Shown here piece after piece: positions 1 through 5,126 of a stretch of 5,126 nucleotides of DNA. Positions within the stretch are counted from its first letter, which is position 1. The number at the start of each line of letters is the position of its first letter. The notes beneath the pieces are model-generated. The model was given only the letters and a program-made list of their open reading frames with translations, made no database searches and was not told the origin of the DNA. A program made the translations under genes and the position numbers. Source of the stretch: an uncultured Plesiomonas sp. (lineage in GTDB: Bacteria; Pseudomonadota; Gammaproteobacteria; Enterobacterales; CAMTGL01); assembly GCA_947071955.1 (NCBI GenBank), contig CAMTGL010000150.1, forward strand, positions 1 through 5,126, written 5' to 3'.

Positions 1-494
1 GTTTTAAACATCGGCAACAAATAATAGACATCGGCAGCGGCATAGTGACACTGCTTTTCCGTTAACGGACGAGCCAGCCAGTCGGTACGGGATTCACCTT
101 TATCCAGCTCTACACCCTGATATTCAGCCACTAACGCGGCAAAACCGGTTGAAATACGGTGGCCAAGAAAAGCGGCCATGATCTGTGTATCCAACATAGG
201 TGTTGGCATAACACCCAAGTAGTGCTGAAACACCTCAAGATCTTCACCACAGGCATGCAACACTTTGGTGATCGCCGGATTAACCAACAAATCACGCAGT
301 GGTGCCAAATCTGACATTGCCAGTGGATCGATCAAAGAGACATGCTGCCCATCAAACAGCTGCACTAAGCCAAGCTGTGGATAGAGGGTACGTGTACGCA
401 CAAATTCGGTATCAATGGCAACCAGATCACAAGTTGCTGCACGCTGGCAAACCTCAAGCAGGTCGGCATCAGTAGTAATTAATCGGTAATCCAC
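1..494 (-). CDS. rnd: Ribonuclease D, N-terminal part (3' end beyond window)
   Basis: This encodes the first 164 residues of RNase D, a cytoplasmic 3'-to-5' exoribonuclease that trims tRNA precursors and other small RNAs. All three motifs of the DEDDy exonuclease domain are visible: Exo I with D28 and E30 (AIDTEFVRTRT), Exo II with D85 (HACGEDLEVF), and Exo III with Y151 and D155 (YAAADVYYLLP). These are the same residue numbers as in the E. coli enzyme, which is about 375 residues long, so the two C-terminal HRDC domains lie outside the window. The start is GTG at 494-492, read as VDYRLITTD, which aligns with the E. coli N-terminus (NYQMITTD); E. coli rnd uses UUG there. A GGAAGAG ribosome-binding site lies 9 bases upstream. 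The gene follows fadD in the same direction but is separated by a strong terminator. Identity is nearly certain; the start is well supported but inferred. Confidence 0.96.
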   Translation of the reverse strand, partial: MDYRLITTDADLLEVCQRAATCDLVAIDTEFVRTRTLYPQLGLVQLFDGQHVSLIDPLAMSDLAPLRDLLVNPAITKVLHACGEDLEVFQHYLGVMPTPMLDTQIMAAFLGHRISTGFAALVAEYQGVELDKGESRTDWLARPLTEKQCHYAAADVYYLLPMFK

Positions 495-503
495 AACAAT
501 ATT

Positions 504-510
504 CTCTTCC
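504..510 (-). promoter_or_regulatory. Ribosome-binding site of rnd
   Basis: GGAAGAG on the minus strand, 9 bases before the GTG at 494-492. It decides between that GTG and an in-frame GTG at 512-510: the upstream one would overlap the site itself and would add five residues that E. coli RNase D lacks. The U-rich run reported before the Shine-Dalgarno sequence of E. coli rnd is not present here. Confidence 0.6.
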
Positions 511-645
511 ACTATGCTATGTCTTCTTGAATGCCCGTTGCCGTATAAACATCAGGCAGAGGCGCTTTCGAAATACCTAAAGAGACCGCCCCAAGATAGG
601 GCCGTTGTAACTTTAGTGATCGTGACAAGAATCCATTAGAGCATG

Positions 646-656
646 TTTATATATAT
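646..656 (-). promoter_or_regulatory. Possible -10 region of an rnd promoter
   Basis: The minus strand reads ATATATATAAA here, which contains TATAAA (5 of 6 matches to the sigma70 -10 consensus, at 651-646). No good -35 box lies 16-18 bases upstream; the sequence there is inside the 661-694 hairpin. It is placed between the fadD terminator and rnd, where a promoter is expected, but the base match alone is weak. A start site near 639 would give an rnd leader of about 145 bases. Confidence 0.25.
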
Positions 657-660
657 CAAT

Positions 661-694
661 ACACCTGCCTGTAGCCATACTGCTAGACAGGTGT
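661..694. repeat. Imperfect inverted repeat (possible hairpin) between fadD and rnd
   Basis: ACACCTG (661-667) pairs perfectly with CAGGTGT (688-694). Inside, TAGC (672-675) pairs with GCTA (682-685) around a 6-base loop, with a small asymmetric internal loop between the two helices. It lies just beyond the main fadD terminator in the direction of fadD transcription and just before the AT-rich stretch proposed as the rnd -10. It could be a back-up terminator, a 3'-end stabiliser or a protein site. No U-run follows on the minus strand, so intrinsic termination is not the obvious role. Confidence 0.5.
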
Positions 695-715
695 CATTCA
701 CGAATATTAACAACA

Positions 716-741
716 GAAACGCCGGCAACTGCCGGCGTTTC
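716..741 (-). terminator. Rho-independent terminator of fadD
   Basis: A perfect 11-base-pair stem (GAAACGCCGGC at 716-726 with GCCGGCGTTTC at 731-741) closes a 4-base loop. On the minus strand the GC-rich core is followed by TTTCTGTTGTT, a U-rich tail, about 30 bases after the fadD stop codon. The A-rich foot and U-rich tail in the fadD direction mark it as the fadD terminator. The plus-strand side has only TTT before turning mixed, so activity in that direction would be weaker. Confidence 0.88.
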
Positions 742-770
742 AAGCTAAATAGGTATTACATCAGCACAAA

Positions 771-2486
771 TTATGAGGCTTTAGCCTGCTCTGGCTCATC
801 ATCAACAGAGACTGCTGATAGTGTTTGAGCCTCTTCACGCAACGCTCGGCGAAGGATCTTACCCACGTTGGTTTTTGGTAGCTCATCCCTAAACTCAACG
901 ATTTTCGGGCACTTATAGCCGGTGAGATTTTTCCGACAATACGCGATTAACTCATCACGCGTCAATGACGGATCTTTTTTCACCACGCAGATCTTGACGG
1001 CCTCACCCGACGCTTCGCTCGGCACACCTACTGCCGCTACTTCTAGTACTTTTGGATGATGTGCGACCACATCTTCGATCTCATTCGGGTAAACATTAAA
1101 CCCTGAGACGAGGATCATATCTTTTTTGCGATCAACAATCCGCATAAAGCCTTCGTTGTCAATACGCACAACATCACCGGTAGCCAGCCAGCCCTCTTTC
1201 AATATCTCAGCGGTTGCTTCCGGACGCTGCCAGTAACCCAGCATAACTTGCGGGCCTTTGACCCACAACTCGCCAGCTTCACCGTCTTGCACTTCGTGCC
1301 CGTCGTCATCAACCAGTTTGATATCGGTTGACGGTACCGGTAAACCGATAGCGCCGTTATACCCTTTCAGATTATACGGGCAACCTGCCACCAACGGTGA
1401 GCACTCTGTCAGGCCATAGCCTTCAAGTAATTTAGTGCCGGTCAGTTTTTGCCACTGTTCAGCAACAGCGCGTTGTACCGACATGCCGCCCCCCACGGTT
1501 AACCGCAGAGCAGAAAAGTTAATTTCACGGAAGTCTTCATTATGGATCAGTGCATTAAACAGTGTGTTAACGCCGGTAATCGCTGTGGCATCGTAACGCG
1601 CCAGCTCTTTAACAAACCCCGGAATATCGCGCGGATTGGTAATCAACAGGTTCTTGCCACCCATCTCTAAAAACAGCAGGCAGTTTACTGTTAGCGCAAA
1701 CACATGGTACAGCGGTAGAGCGGTAACAACACGCTCACGGCCCTCTTCCAGAATAGGTGAATAACCCGCTTTTGCCTGTAAGACGTTAGAAACCATATTG
1801 CGGTGAGTGAGCATCGCTCCTTTTGATACGCCAGTTGTACCACCGGTATATTGCAAGAAGGCGATATCATCACAGACAATTTCCGGTTTTACATACTGCT
1901 GAAAACGCCCTTTTCGCAGCGCGGCACGGAATGAAATGGCATCTGGCAGGTTATATTTTGGCACCATTTTTTTGATGTACTTCACAACGAAGTTCACCAG
2001 TGTCCCTTTTGCCATCGGCAACTGGTCACCCATACGGGTTAAAATGACATGCTTAATCGGTGTCTGATACACCACTTTCTCTAGGGTGTGCGCAAAGTTT
2101 GAAACAATAACAATGGCTTTAGCACCACTGTCATTGAGCTGATGCTCAAGTTCTCGCGGGGTATACAGCGGGTTTACGTTAACGGCAATCATACCCGCAC
2201 GCAGTACACCAAACAGGGCTATCGGGTACTGTAATAGATTCGGCATCATCAAGGCGACACGGTCACCTTTTTGCAACTTGAGGGTATTTTGCAGGTAGGC
2301 AGCAAATGCCCGACTGCTCTCTTCAAGTTTGCGGAATGTCATCACCTGCCCCATGTTAACGAAAGCAGGCTGATCGGCATAACGGTGTATGGCCTGTTCA
2401 AACAAGTCGACCAGAGATGAGTATTGATCAGGGTTTATTTCAGCTGGAACATCAGCAGGGTAACTAGAAAGCCAGACCTTTTCCAC
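771..2486 (-). CDS. fadD: Long-chain fatty acid--CoA ligase FadD
   Basis: FadD activates exogenous long-chain fatty acids to acyl-CoA (ATP to AMP + PPi) at the inner face of the inner membrane. This couples import through FadL to beta-oxidation and makes the acyl-CoA ligand of FadR. The 571-residue product has the ANL-superfamily signatures at E. coli positions: P-loop YTGGTTGVSKGA at 213-224, EGYGLTE at 355-361 with the catalytic-region Glu361, the fatty-acyl-CoA synthetase motif at about 431-455 (GWLATGD...GFMRIVDRKK), and a C-terminal Lys in PKTNVGKILRR at 543. I start it at GTG 2486-2484 because VEKVWLSSYPADVP aligns with the E. coli start (MKKVWLNRYPADVP) and GAGGAGA lies 7 bases upstream. 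The frame stays open to an ATG at 2594, but those 36 residues have no counterpart in E. coli. The acidic C-terminal tail is about 10 residues longer than in E. coli (561). It has its own promoter region and terminator, so it is probably monocistronic. Confidence 0.98.
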   Translation of the reverse strand: MEKVWLSSYPADVPAEINPDQYSSLVDLFEQAIHRYADQPAFVNMGQVMTFRKLEESSRAFAAYLQNTLKLQKGDRVALMMPNLLQYPIALFGVLRAGMIAVNVNPLYTPRELEHQLNDSGAKAIVIVSNFAHTLEKVVYQTPIKHVILTRMGDQLPMAKGTLVNFVVKYIKKMVPKYNLPDAISFRAALRKGRFQQYVKPEIVCDDIAFLQYTGGTTGVSKGAMLTHRNMVSNVLQAKAGYSPILEEGRERVVTALPLYHVFALTVNCLLFLEMGGKNLLITNPRDIPGFVKELARYDATAITGVNTLFNALIHNEDFREINFSALRLTVGGGMSVQRAVAEQWQKLTGTKLLEGYGLTECSPLVAGCPYNLKGYNGAIGLPVPSTDIKLVDDDGHEVQDGEAGELWVKGPQVMLGYWQRPEATAEILKEGWLATGDVVRIDNEGFMRIVDRKKDMILVSGFNVYPNEIEDVVAHHPKVLEVAAVGVPSEASGEAVKICVVKKDPSLTRDELIAYCRKNLTGYKCPKIVEFRDELPKTNVGKILRRALREEAQTLSAVSVDDEPEQAKAS

Positions 2487-2489
2487 GGT

Positions 2490-2537
2490 AAGTCTCCTCA
2501 CAAATATAGTTGTATGCCATGCCTCAGGAGGAGACCC
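2490..2537 (-). promoter_or_regulatory. Candidate Shine-Dalgarno-sequestering hairpin in the fadD leader
   Basis: In the fadD mRNA, GTCTCCTC (2535-2528) is the exact complement of the Shine-Dalgarno segment GAGGAGAC (2499-2492), with a 28-base loop between. Two G-U pairs (2537-2536 with 2491-2490) extend the helix to 10 pairs. If it forms, the ribosome-binding site is buried. The pairing is seen in the sequence; regulation is inferred. A local alternative fold (CCT with AGG around the CCTCCTGAGG segment) would compete with it. Confidence 0.45.
2492..2499 (-). promoter_or_regulatory. Ribosome-binding site of fadD (GTG start)
   Basis: GAGGAGAC on the minus strand, a strong Shine-Dalgarno match with GAGGAG ending 7 bases before the GTG at 2486-2484. 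It supports this start over the ATG at 2594. All eight bases are complementary to an upstream leader segment (2528-2535). Confidence 0.85.
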
Positions 2538-2599
2538 CGGGCTAGCTTTACGCAACATAATCCGGTTGCTGTAGGATAAATGCTCTAACGACAAGCACT

Positions 2600-2628
2600 A
2601 CTCTACAGGGCAAACCTGATCTTAACAA
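2600..2628 (-). promoter_or_regulatory. Candidate sigma70 promoter of fadD
   Basis: On the minus strand, TTGTTA (2628-2623; 4 of 6 to TTGACA) and TAGAGT (2605-2600; 4 of 6 to TATAAT) are separated by exactly 17 bases. Transcription would begin near 2593, giving a leader of about 107 bases and leaving the in-frame ATG at 2594 outside or at the very edge of the mRNA. Both boxes are mediocre, but the placement of ArcA-like and FadR-like sites over the same core supports the assignment. Confidence 0.45.
2604..2620 (-). promoter_or_regulatory. Degenerate FadR-like operator in the fadD promoter spacer
   Basis: The minus strand reads ATCAGGTTTGCCCTGTA, with AGG and CCT half-sites around the 5-base centre expected of FadR. 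It matches the fadB-type operator ATCTGGTACGACCAGAT, as I remember it, at about 10 of 17 positions, including the inner GGT and CC. FadR represses fadD in E. coli and is released by long-chain acyl-CoA. Lying between -35 and -10, a bound repressor would block RNA polymerase. The match is weak alone; position and gene identity give it support. Confidence 0.4.
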
Positions 2629-2638
2629 TAAATTAACA
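2622..2638 (-). promoter_or_regulatory. Candidate ArcA-binding direct repeat upstream of fadD
   Basis: The minus strand reads TGTTAATTTATTGTTAA: two TGTTAA copies 11 bases apart, the spacing typical of ArcA-P sites. It agrees with the motif GTTAATTAAATGTTA at 13 of 15 positions. The second copy overlaps the proposed -35 box, which suits repression. ArcA is known to repress fatty-acid degradation genes, including fadD, in low oxygen in enterobacteria. Confidence 0.55.
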
Positions 2639-2663
2639 CAACTTTTTCAAACATCTGTTTATC

Positions 2664-2681
2664 TGTATGAAAAATCATGCA
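2664..2681. repeat. Near-perfect dyad upstream of the fadD promoter
   Basis: TGTATGA and TCATGCA flank four A bases, giving 7-base half-sites with one mismatch. It is centred about 80 bases upstream of the predicted fadD start site. It matches neither the CRP consensus (TGTGA-N6-TCACA) nor FadR. It could be an operator for an unrecognised regulator or simply part of the tsaB 3' region. Confidence 0.35.
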
Positions 2682-2723
2682 AGAGAGCGCCTAACGTTTA
2701 CGATAACGTCAAGTGCATAGATA

Positions 2724-2738
2724 GCAGAGGCTCTCTGC
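2724..2738 (-). terminator. Weak hairpin after tsaB, possible terminator
   Basis: GCAGAG and CTCTGC form a 6-pair stem with a 3-base loop, starting about 10 bases after the tsaB stop codon. On the minus strand it is followed by TATCTATG, not a run of U, so intrinsic termination would be inefficient at best. It is the only clear stem-loop directly behind tsaB. Confidence 0.35.
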
Positions 2739-2748
2739 AATAAACCGA

Positions 2749-3450
2749 TTATTCACGACCGGGGAGTTTTTTCCATGCCACGTTATTGCGCAAATAGACA
2801 GGAACGGTATTCTCAACTGCCGTAGTCAGGCCATTGGCCAAGCAGTACAGCGCATAAGGCAACATATCTTGTGCCTCTGGCAGTAAAATATCACTTTTTG
2901 TCAGGTTCAACGGGCTATTGGTAGCTAAATTAGGGTATGTTTCAAAACCAGTGCCTACTTTGGCCCAGATTCCCGCAGCGCTGATCAATTGGGTATCAAC
3001 AGCATCAGGGGTAAGCACCTGCTCTTCGCCCAAAAGTTGCCACTGACCATCGGCAGTACGCTGATACTGACCCCAGTAAACTTCGTTCATTCGCGCATCA
3101 ATGGCAGCCAATACCTGAGTATGTTGGTGCACGCGGTGTGCGCCTTCAGCCATAGCCAGCAGGTTAGAAACACCGATCATCGGCAGATCTGCGCCCAGAG
3201 CAAGGCCCTGTGCAATACCTATCCCGATACGCACACCGGTAAAACTCCCCGGCCCGCGTCCAAATGCAATGGCATCAAGCTGTTGTAGGGAAACACCACC
3301 TTCAGCCAGCATTTGCTGAACCATGGGTAAAATACGCTGCGTGTGCTCACGCGGGCAGATCTCAGTAACGCTGTGTATCTGACCCTCTACCCAGAGTGCG
3401 GCAGAGCAGGCTTCGGTAGCAGTATCTAATGCCAGAATTCGGGTTGACAT
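2749..3450 (-). CDS. tsaB: tRNA threonylcarbamoyladenosine biosynthesis protein TsaB (YeaZ)
   Basis: TsaB is the non-catalytic partner of TsaD. With TsaE, the TsaB-TsaD dimer transfers threonylcarbamoyl from TsaC-made threonylcarbamoyl-AMP to A37 of tRNAs reading ANN codons (t6A), in the cytoplasm; it is essential in E. coli. The 233-residue product (E. coli about 231) shows the ASKHA fold start ILALDTATEAC (5-15), the EICPREHTQRILPMV segment (30-44), the glycine-rich GRGPGSFTGVRIGIG (64-78), AAIDARMNEVYW (115-126) and the conserved tail PVYLRNNVAWKKLPG (217-231). The ATG at 3450 has a GAGG ribosome-binding site 5 bases upstream and places ILALD as in E. coli with two extra residues (S, T). 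The middle region, about 128-205, is the most divergent, as is usual for the family. It begins 77 bases after yoaA in the same direction and is probably co-transcribed with it. Confidence 0.97.
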   Translation of the reverse strand: MSTRILALDTATEACSAALWVEGQIHSVTEICPREHTQRILPMVQQMLAEGGVSLQQLDAIAFGRGPGSFTGVRIGIGIAQGLALGADLPMIGVSNLLAMAEGAHRVHQHTQVLAAIDARMNEVYWGQYQRTADGQWQLLGEEQVLTPDAVDTQLISAAGIWAKVGTGFETYPNLATNSPLNLTKSDILLPEAQDMLPYALYCLANGLTTAVENTVPVYLRNNVAWKKLPGRE

Positions 3451-3527
3451 CCAAACCTCGGATTAATAACGAATAAAGAAGTAAGCTAAACCGCCAATGA
3501 TAGCATAAATAGCGCCAAACCCGCTGA
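3451..3527. other. yoaA-tsaB intergenic region
   Basis: These 77 bases have no terminator-like hairpin, which fits a shared yoaA-tsaB transcript. TATGCT occurs at 3507-3502 on the minus strand but has no acceptable -35 box, so I do not call a promoter. One minus-strand frame across the gap stays open for 23 codons and is strongly hydrophobic, but has no standard start codon. Confidence 0.6.
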
Positions 3528-5103
3528 TTACGGGCTAATCTGGTGTAAAAACTCAATCACACGTGCAATATCACGGGTGCGTGGTAGCGGAGGTAAACTC
3601 TCAAGAAAGGTTTGCCCGTAAGGTTTTGCCACCAAACGCGGATCACAAATAACAATAACACCTCGATCATCGGTATCACGGATCAGTCGCCCGACCCCCT
3701 GTTTTAAGGTGATAACGGCATCCGGTAACTGCACATCATTAAAGGGTTCACCGCCTTTGAGTTTGTTGTCTTCCATACGTGCCTTTAGCAGCGGATCATC
3801 CGGTGCAGTAAAGGGCAGTTTATCGATAATCACACACGACAGCGCCTGCCCACGCACATCTACCCCTTCCCAAAAGCTGCCCGTGGCCACCAGCAGCGCA
3901 TCACCCTGCTCGACAAATTGCTGCAACAATTTTTGCTTCCCGGTTTCACCCTGTACCAGCACCGGTAACATTAAGCAGGCACGAAAACGCTCGGCTAAAT
4001 CACGCATCATCTGATGTGAAGTACACAAGAAAAAACAGCGACCACGGCTCGCTTCAATCACCGGTGTTAACAAGCTGACTAGCCGGTCTGCGGTATACGG
4101 GCGATTCGCTTCAGGCAAAAAACGCGGTACACACAGCAGAGCTTGTTGTGAATAATCAAACGGGCTGTTTAAGGTCATCTGACGGGTTTCACCCAGCCCT
4201 AAACGCTGGCAATAGTGATCAAAGCTATCACCCACAGCCAAAGTAGCCGAGGTAAAAATCCATGCGGCGGAGTGTGACTTCATCTGTTCACTGAATTTAT
4301 CTGCAACACTGAGCGGCGTTAAATTCAGGCTAAAGTGGCGGCTTCCGCACTCATACCAATAGCTGTAACCGCTGATATCGGTATCCATTAACCGTTTAAG
4401 CCGAGCGCGAAATAGCTCTGCCCGCTCAAATGCAGCATCGAGCAATTTAGAGCGCCCGACCACTAAACGCAGCACATCAGCAGCAAAATCTAACGCATCA
4501 TTTAGCCGAGCTAACGCCCCTTGTACCAGCGGATTACGCAGCATATCGCGCCAATTACCACGGGCATTGCCACCACAGAGCACGACACATAAATCCTGTG
4601 CGGTTTGTGTCAGGCGATCAGCCACTTTACTCAATTGCGCTACGTCACGCACTTCAATGTGATAACCCAGTAGCATATCTTTGCCCAGATCAAGCAACTG
4701 CCGTGAGGTTAATGACTGTCCAAAATACTGGCTAGCAATATCAGGCAACTGATGGGCTTCATCAAAAATAATCACTTCCGCTTCGGGAATGAGCTCACCA
4801 AAACCGGTCTCTTTGACTACCATATCCGCCAAAAAAAGGTGGTGATTTACTACCACTACATCAGCTTCCAGCGCTTTACGGCGCGCTTTTACCACATAAC
4901 ACTCTTTATAAAGTGGGCACTCTGTACCTAAACAGGTCTCATTCGTACTGGTAATCAGTGGCAATACGGGGCTGTCTTCAGCCACCACATCACAATCGCT
5001 TAGATCACCACTTTCGCTGGATGAAGACCAACTGCGCACTCGCACTAAATCGGCCAGCGTTCCGGTATCGGTAATATGGCTCTCTGCCATTTGACGATCG
5101 AGC
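3528..5103 (-). CDS. yoaA: ATP-dependent DNA helicase YoaA, 5' end missing (XPD/DinG family)
   Basis: YoaA is a 5'-to-3' iron-sulfur DNA helicase that binds the polymerase III clamp-loader subunit chi (HolC) and aids repair at stalled forks, for example tolerance of azidothymidine. About 525 residues are visible of roughly 636; some 115 N-terminal residues, including Walker A, are lost at the window edge. Counting from Met 5090 as 1: three of four cluster cysteines (C53, C58, C64 in CLGTECPLYKEC), Walker B DEAH (110-113), SATL (281-284), SFWEGVDVRG (405-414), motif VI QGVGRLIRD (464-472) and a conserved PRTRDIAR tail (503-510), near the end reported to contact HolC. The ATG at 5090 is not the true start: the frame continues upstream as RLDRQ, matching RLEQQ in E. 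coli. The first cluster cysteine (NYLC in E. coli) falls where the adapter sequence begins. The frame is open to 5126 only by chance. The remainder is intact. Confidence 0.96.
3887..3894 (-). other. Chi octamer
   Basis: The minus strand reads GCTGGTGG, the RecBCD recombination hotspot sequence of E. coli and relatives, inside yoaA. One copy in 5 kb is in line with the density in enterobacterial chromosomes. Confidence 0.5.
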
Positions 5104-5126
5104 CTGACACTTATACACCTCTCCGA
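5104..5126. other. Residual Nextera sequencing-adapter sequence (non-genomic)
   Basis: The last 23 bases match the reverse complement of the Nextera read-2 transposase adapter (mosaic end plus CTCCGA) at 20 of 23 positions, with mismatches at 5107, 5109 and 5119 only. The block contains the unbroken CTTATACAC core and ends in TCTCCGA. The yoaA product loses family similarity exactly here: RLDRQ is preceded by SERCISV instead of the expected NYLC motif. The genomic part therefore ends at about 5103. Confidence 0.88.

Larger units (their letters stand above)
495..770. other. fadD-rnd intergenic region
   Basis: This 276-base gap holds the fadD terminator (716-741), a second imperfect hairpin (661-694), a very AT-rich stretch (646-656) and the rnd ribosome-binding site. 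I see no convincing small gene. The only sizeable reading frame, on the plus strand from 643 to 828, runs through both hairpins and into the 3' end of fadD, has no visible ribosome-binding site, and resembles no protein I know. The rnd promoter should lie here, since the terminator separates rnd from fadD. Confidence 0.7.
2487..2748. other. tsaB-fadD intergenic region without yeaY
   Basis: These 262 bases hold the tsaB 3' hairpin, an ACGTT/AACGT inverted repeat (2694-2709), the 2664-2681 dyad and the fadD control region and leader. No protein-coding frame is supported. In E. coli K-12 the lipoprotein gene yeaY, an slp paralogue, sits at this place; no remnant of it is recognisable here. Confidence 0.75.

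Noticed and set aside
716..741. The GCCGGC palindromic hairpin as a REP/mobile repeat
   Set aside because: There is only one copy in the window, and its place after fadD with a U-rich tail is fully explained by a terminator.
643..828. 61-codon plus-strand frame over the fadD 3' end
   Set aside because: It runs through two hairpins, including the fadD terminator, and antisense to fadD; it has no ribosome-binding site and no recognisable protein.
2502..2508. TATATT just before the fadD ribosome-binding site as a -10 box
   Set aside because: Transcription would start inside the Shine-Dalgarno sequence, leaving no usable leader.
2487..2594. N-terminal extension of FadD starting at ATG 2594 (607 residues)
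   Set aside because: The 36 extra residues have no counterpart in FadD, no ribosome-binding site precedes that ATG, it lies at or upstream of the predicted transcription start, and a strong Shine-Dalgarno serves the GTG at 2486.
3362..3556. 64-codon minus-strand frame bridging yoaA and tsaB
   Set aside because: It overlaps the end of yoaA and the start of tsaB out of frame, and its composition is that of a shadow frame; no ribosome-binding site is evident.
5088..5090. ATG 5090-5088 as the start of a short 520-residue YoaA
   Set aside because: The reading frame and family similarity continue upstream (RLDRQ). The helicase would lack Walker A, and the apparent 5' limit is caused by adapter sequence at the window end.

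Overview
The window carries four chromosomal housekeeping genes, all on the minus strand: yoaA (5' end missing), tsaB (yeaZ), fadD and rnd (3' end missing). The proteins align almost residue for residue with my recollection of the Escherichia coli K-12 proteins. The order yoaA-tsaB-fadD-rnd is the enterobacterial one, so this is a core-genome piece of a member of the Enterobacterales. TsaB and YoaA differ enough from E. coli to suggest a family other than the Escherichia/Salmonella group, but I cannot name the genus. E. coli has yeaY (an slp paralogue) between fadD and tsaB; here that place holds only a 262-base regulatory region.

Layout from right to left, in the direction of transcription. 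Bases 5104-5126 are not genomic: they match the Illumina Nextera (Tn5 mosaic end) adapter at 20 of 23 positions, so the window probably ends at the edge of a draft contig. yoaA (3528 to about 5103) is an XPD/DinG-like iron-sulfur helicase lacking roughly its first 115 residues. After a 77-base gap comes tsaB (2749-3450), a subunit of the t6A37 tRNA-modification complex. The 262-base gap before fadD contains a candidate sigma70 promoter. An ArcA-like direct repeat overlaps its -35 box, a degenerate FadR-like operator lies in its spacer, and the 5' leader can pair exactly with the fadD Shine-Dalgarno sequence. fadD (771-2486, GTG start) encodes long-chain acyl-CoA synthetase and is followed by a strong hairpin terminator (716-741). 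After another 276-base gap comes rnd (1-494, GTG start), encoding RNase D, cut by the left edge.

The genes do not form one pathway. yoaA and tsaB probably share a transcript. fadD looks like a separate unit repressed by fatty-acid and redox signals (FadR, ArcA), feeding beta-oxidation. rnd acts in tRNA 3'-end maturation. I found no mobile element, CRISPR array, RNA gene or defence or biosynthetic system. The most notable observations are the adapter remnant, the layered fadD control region and the Shine-Dalgarno-sequestering inverted repeat.
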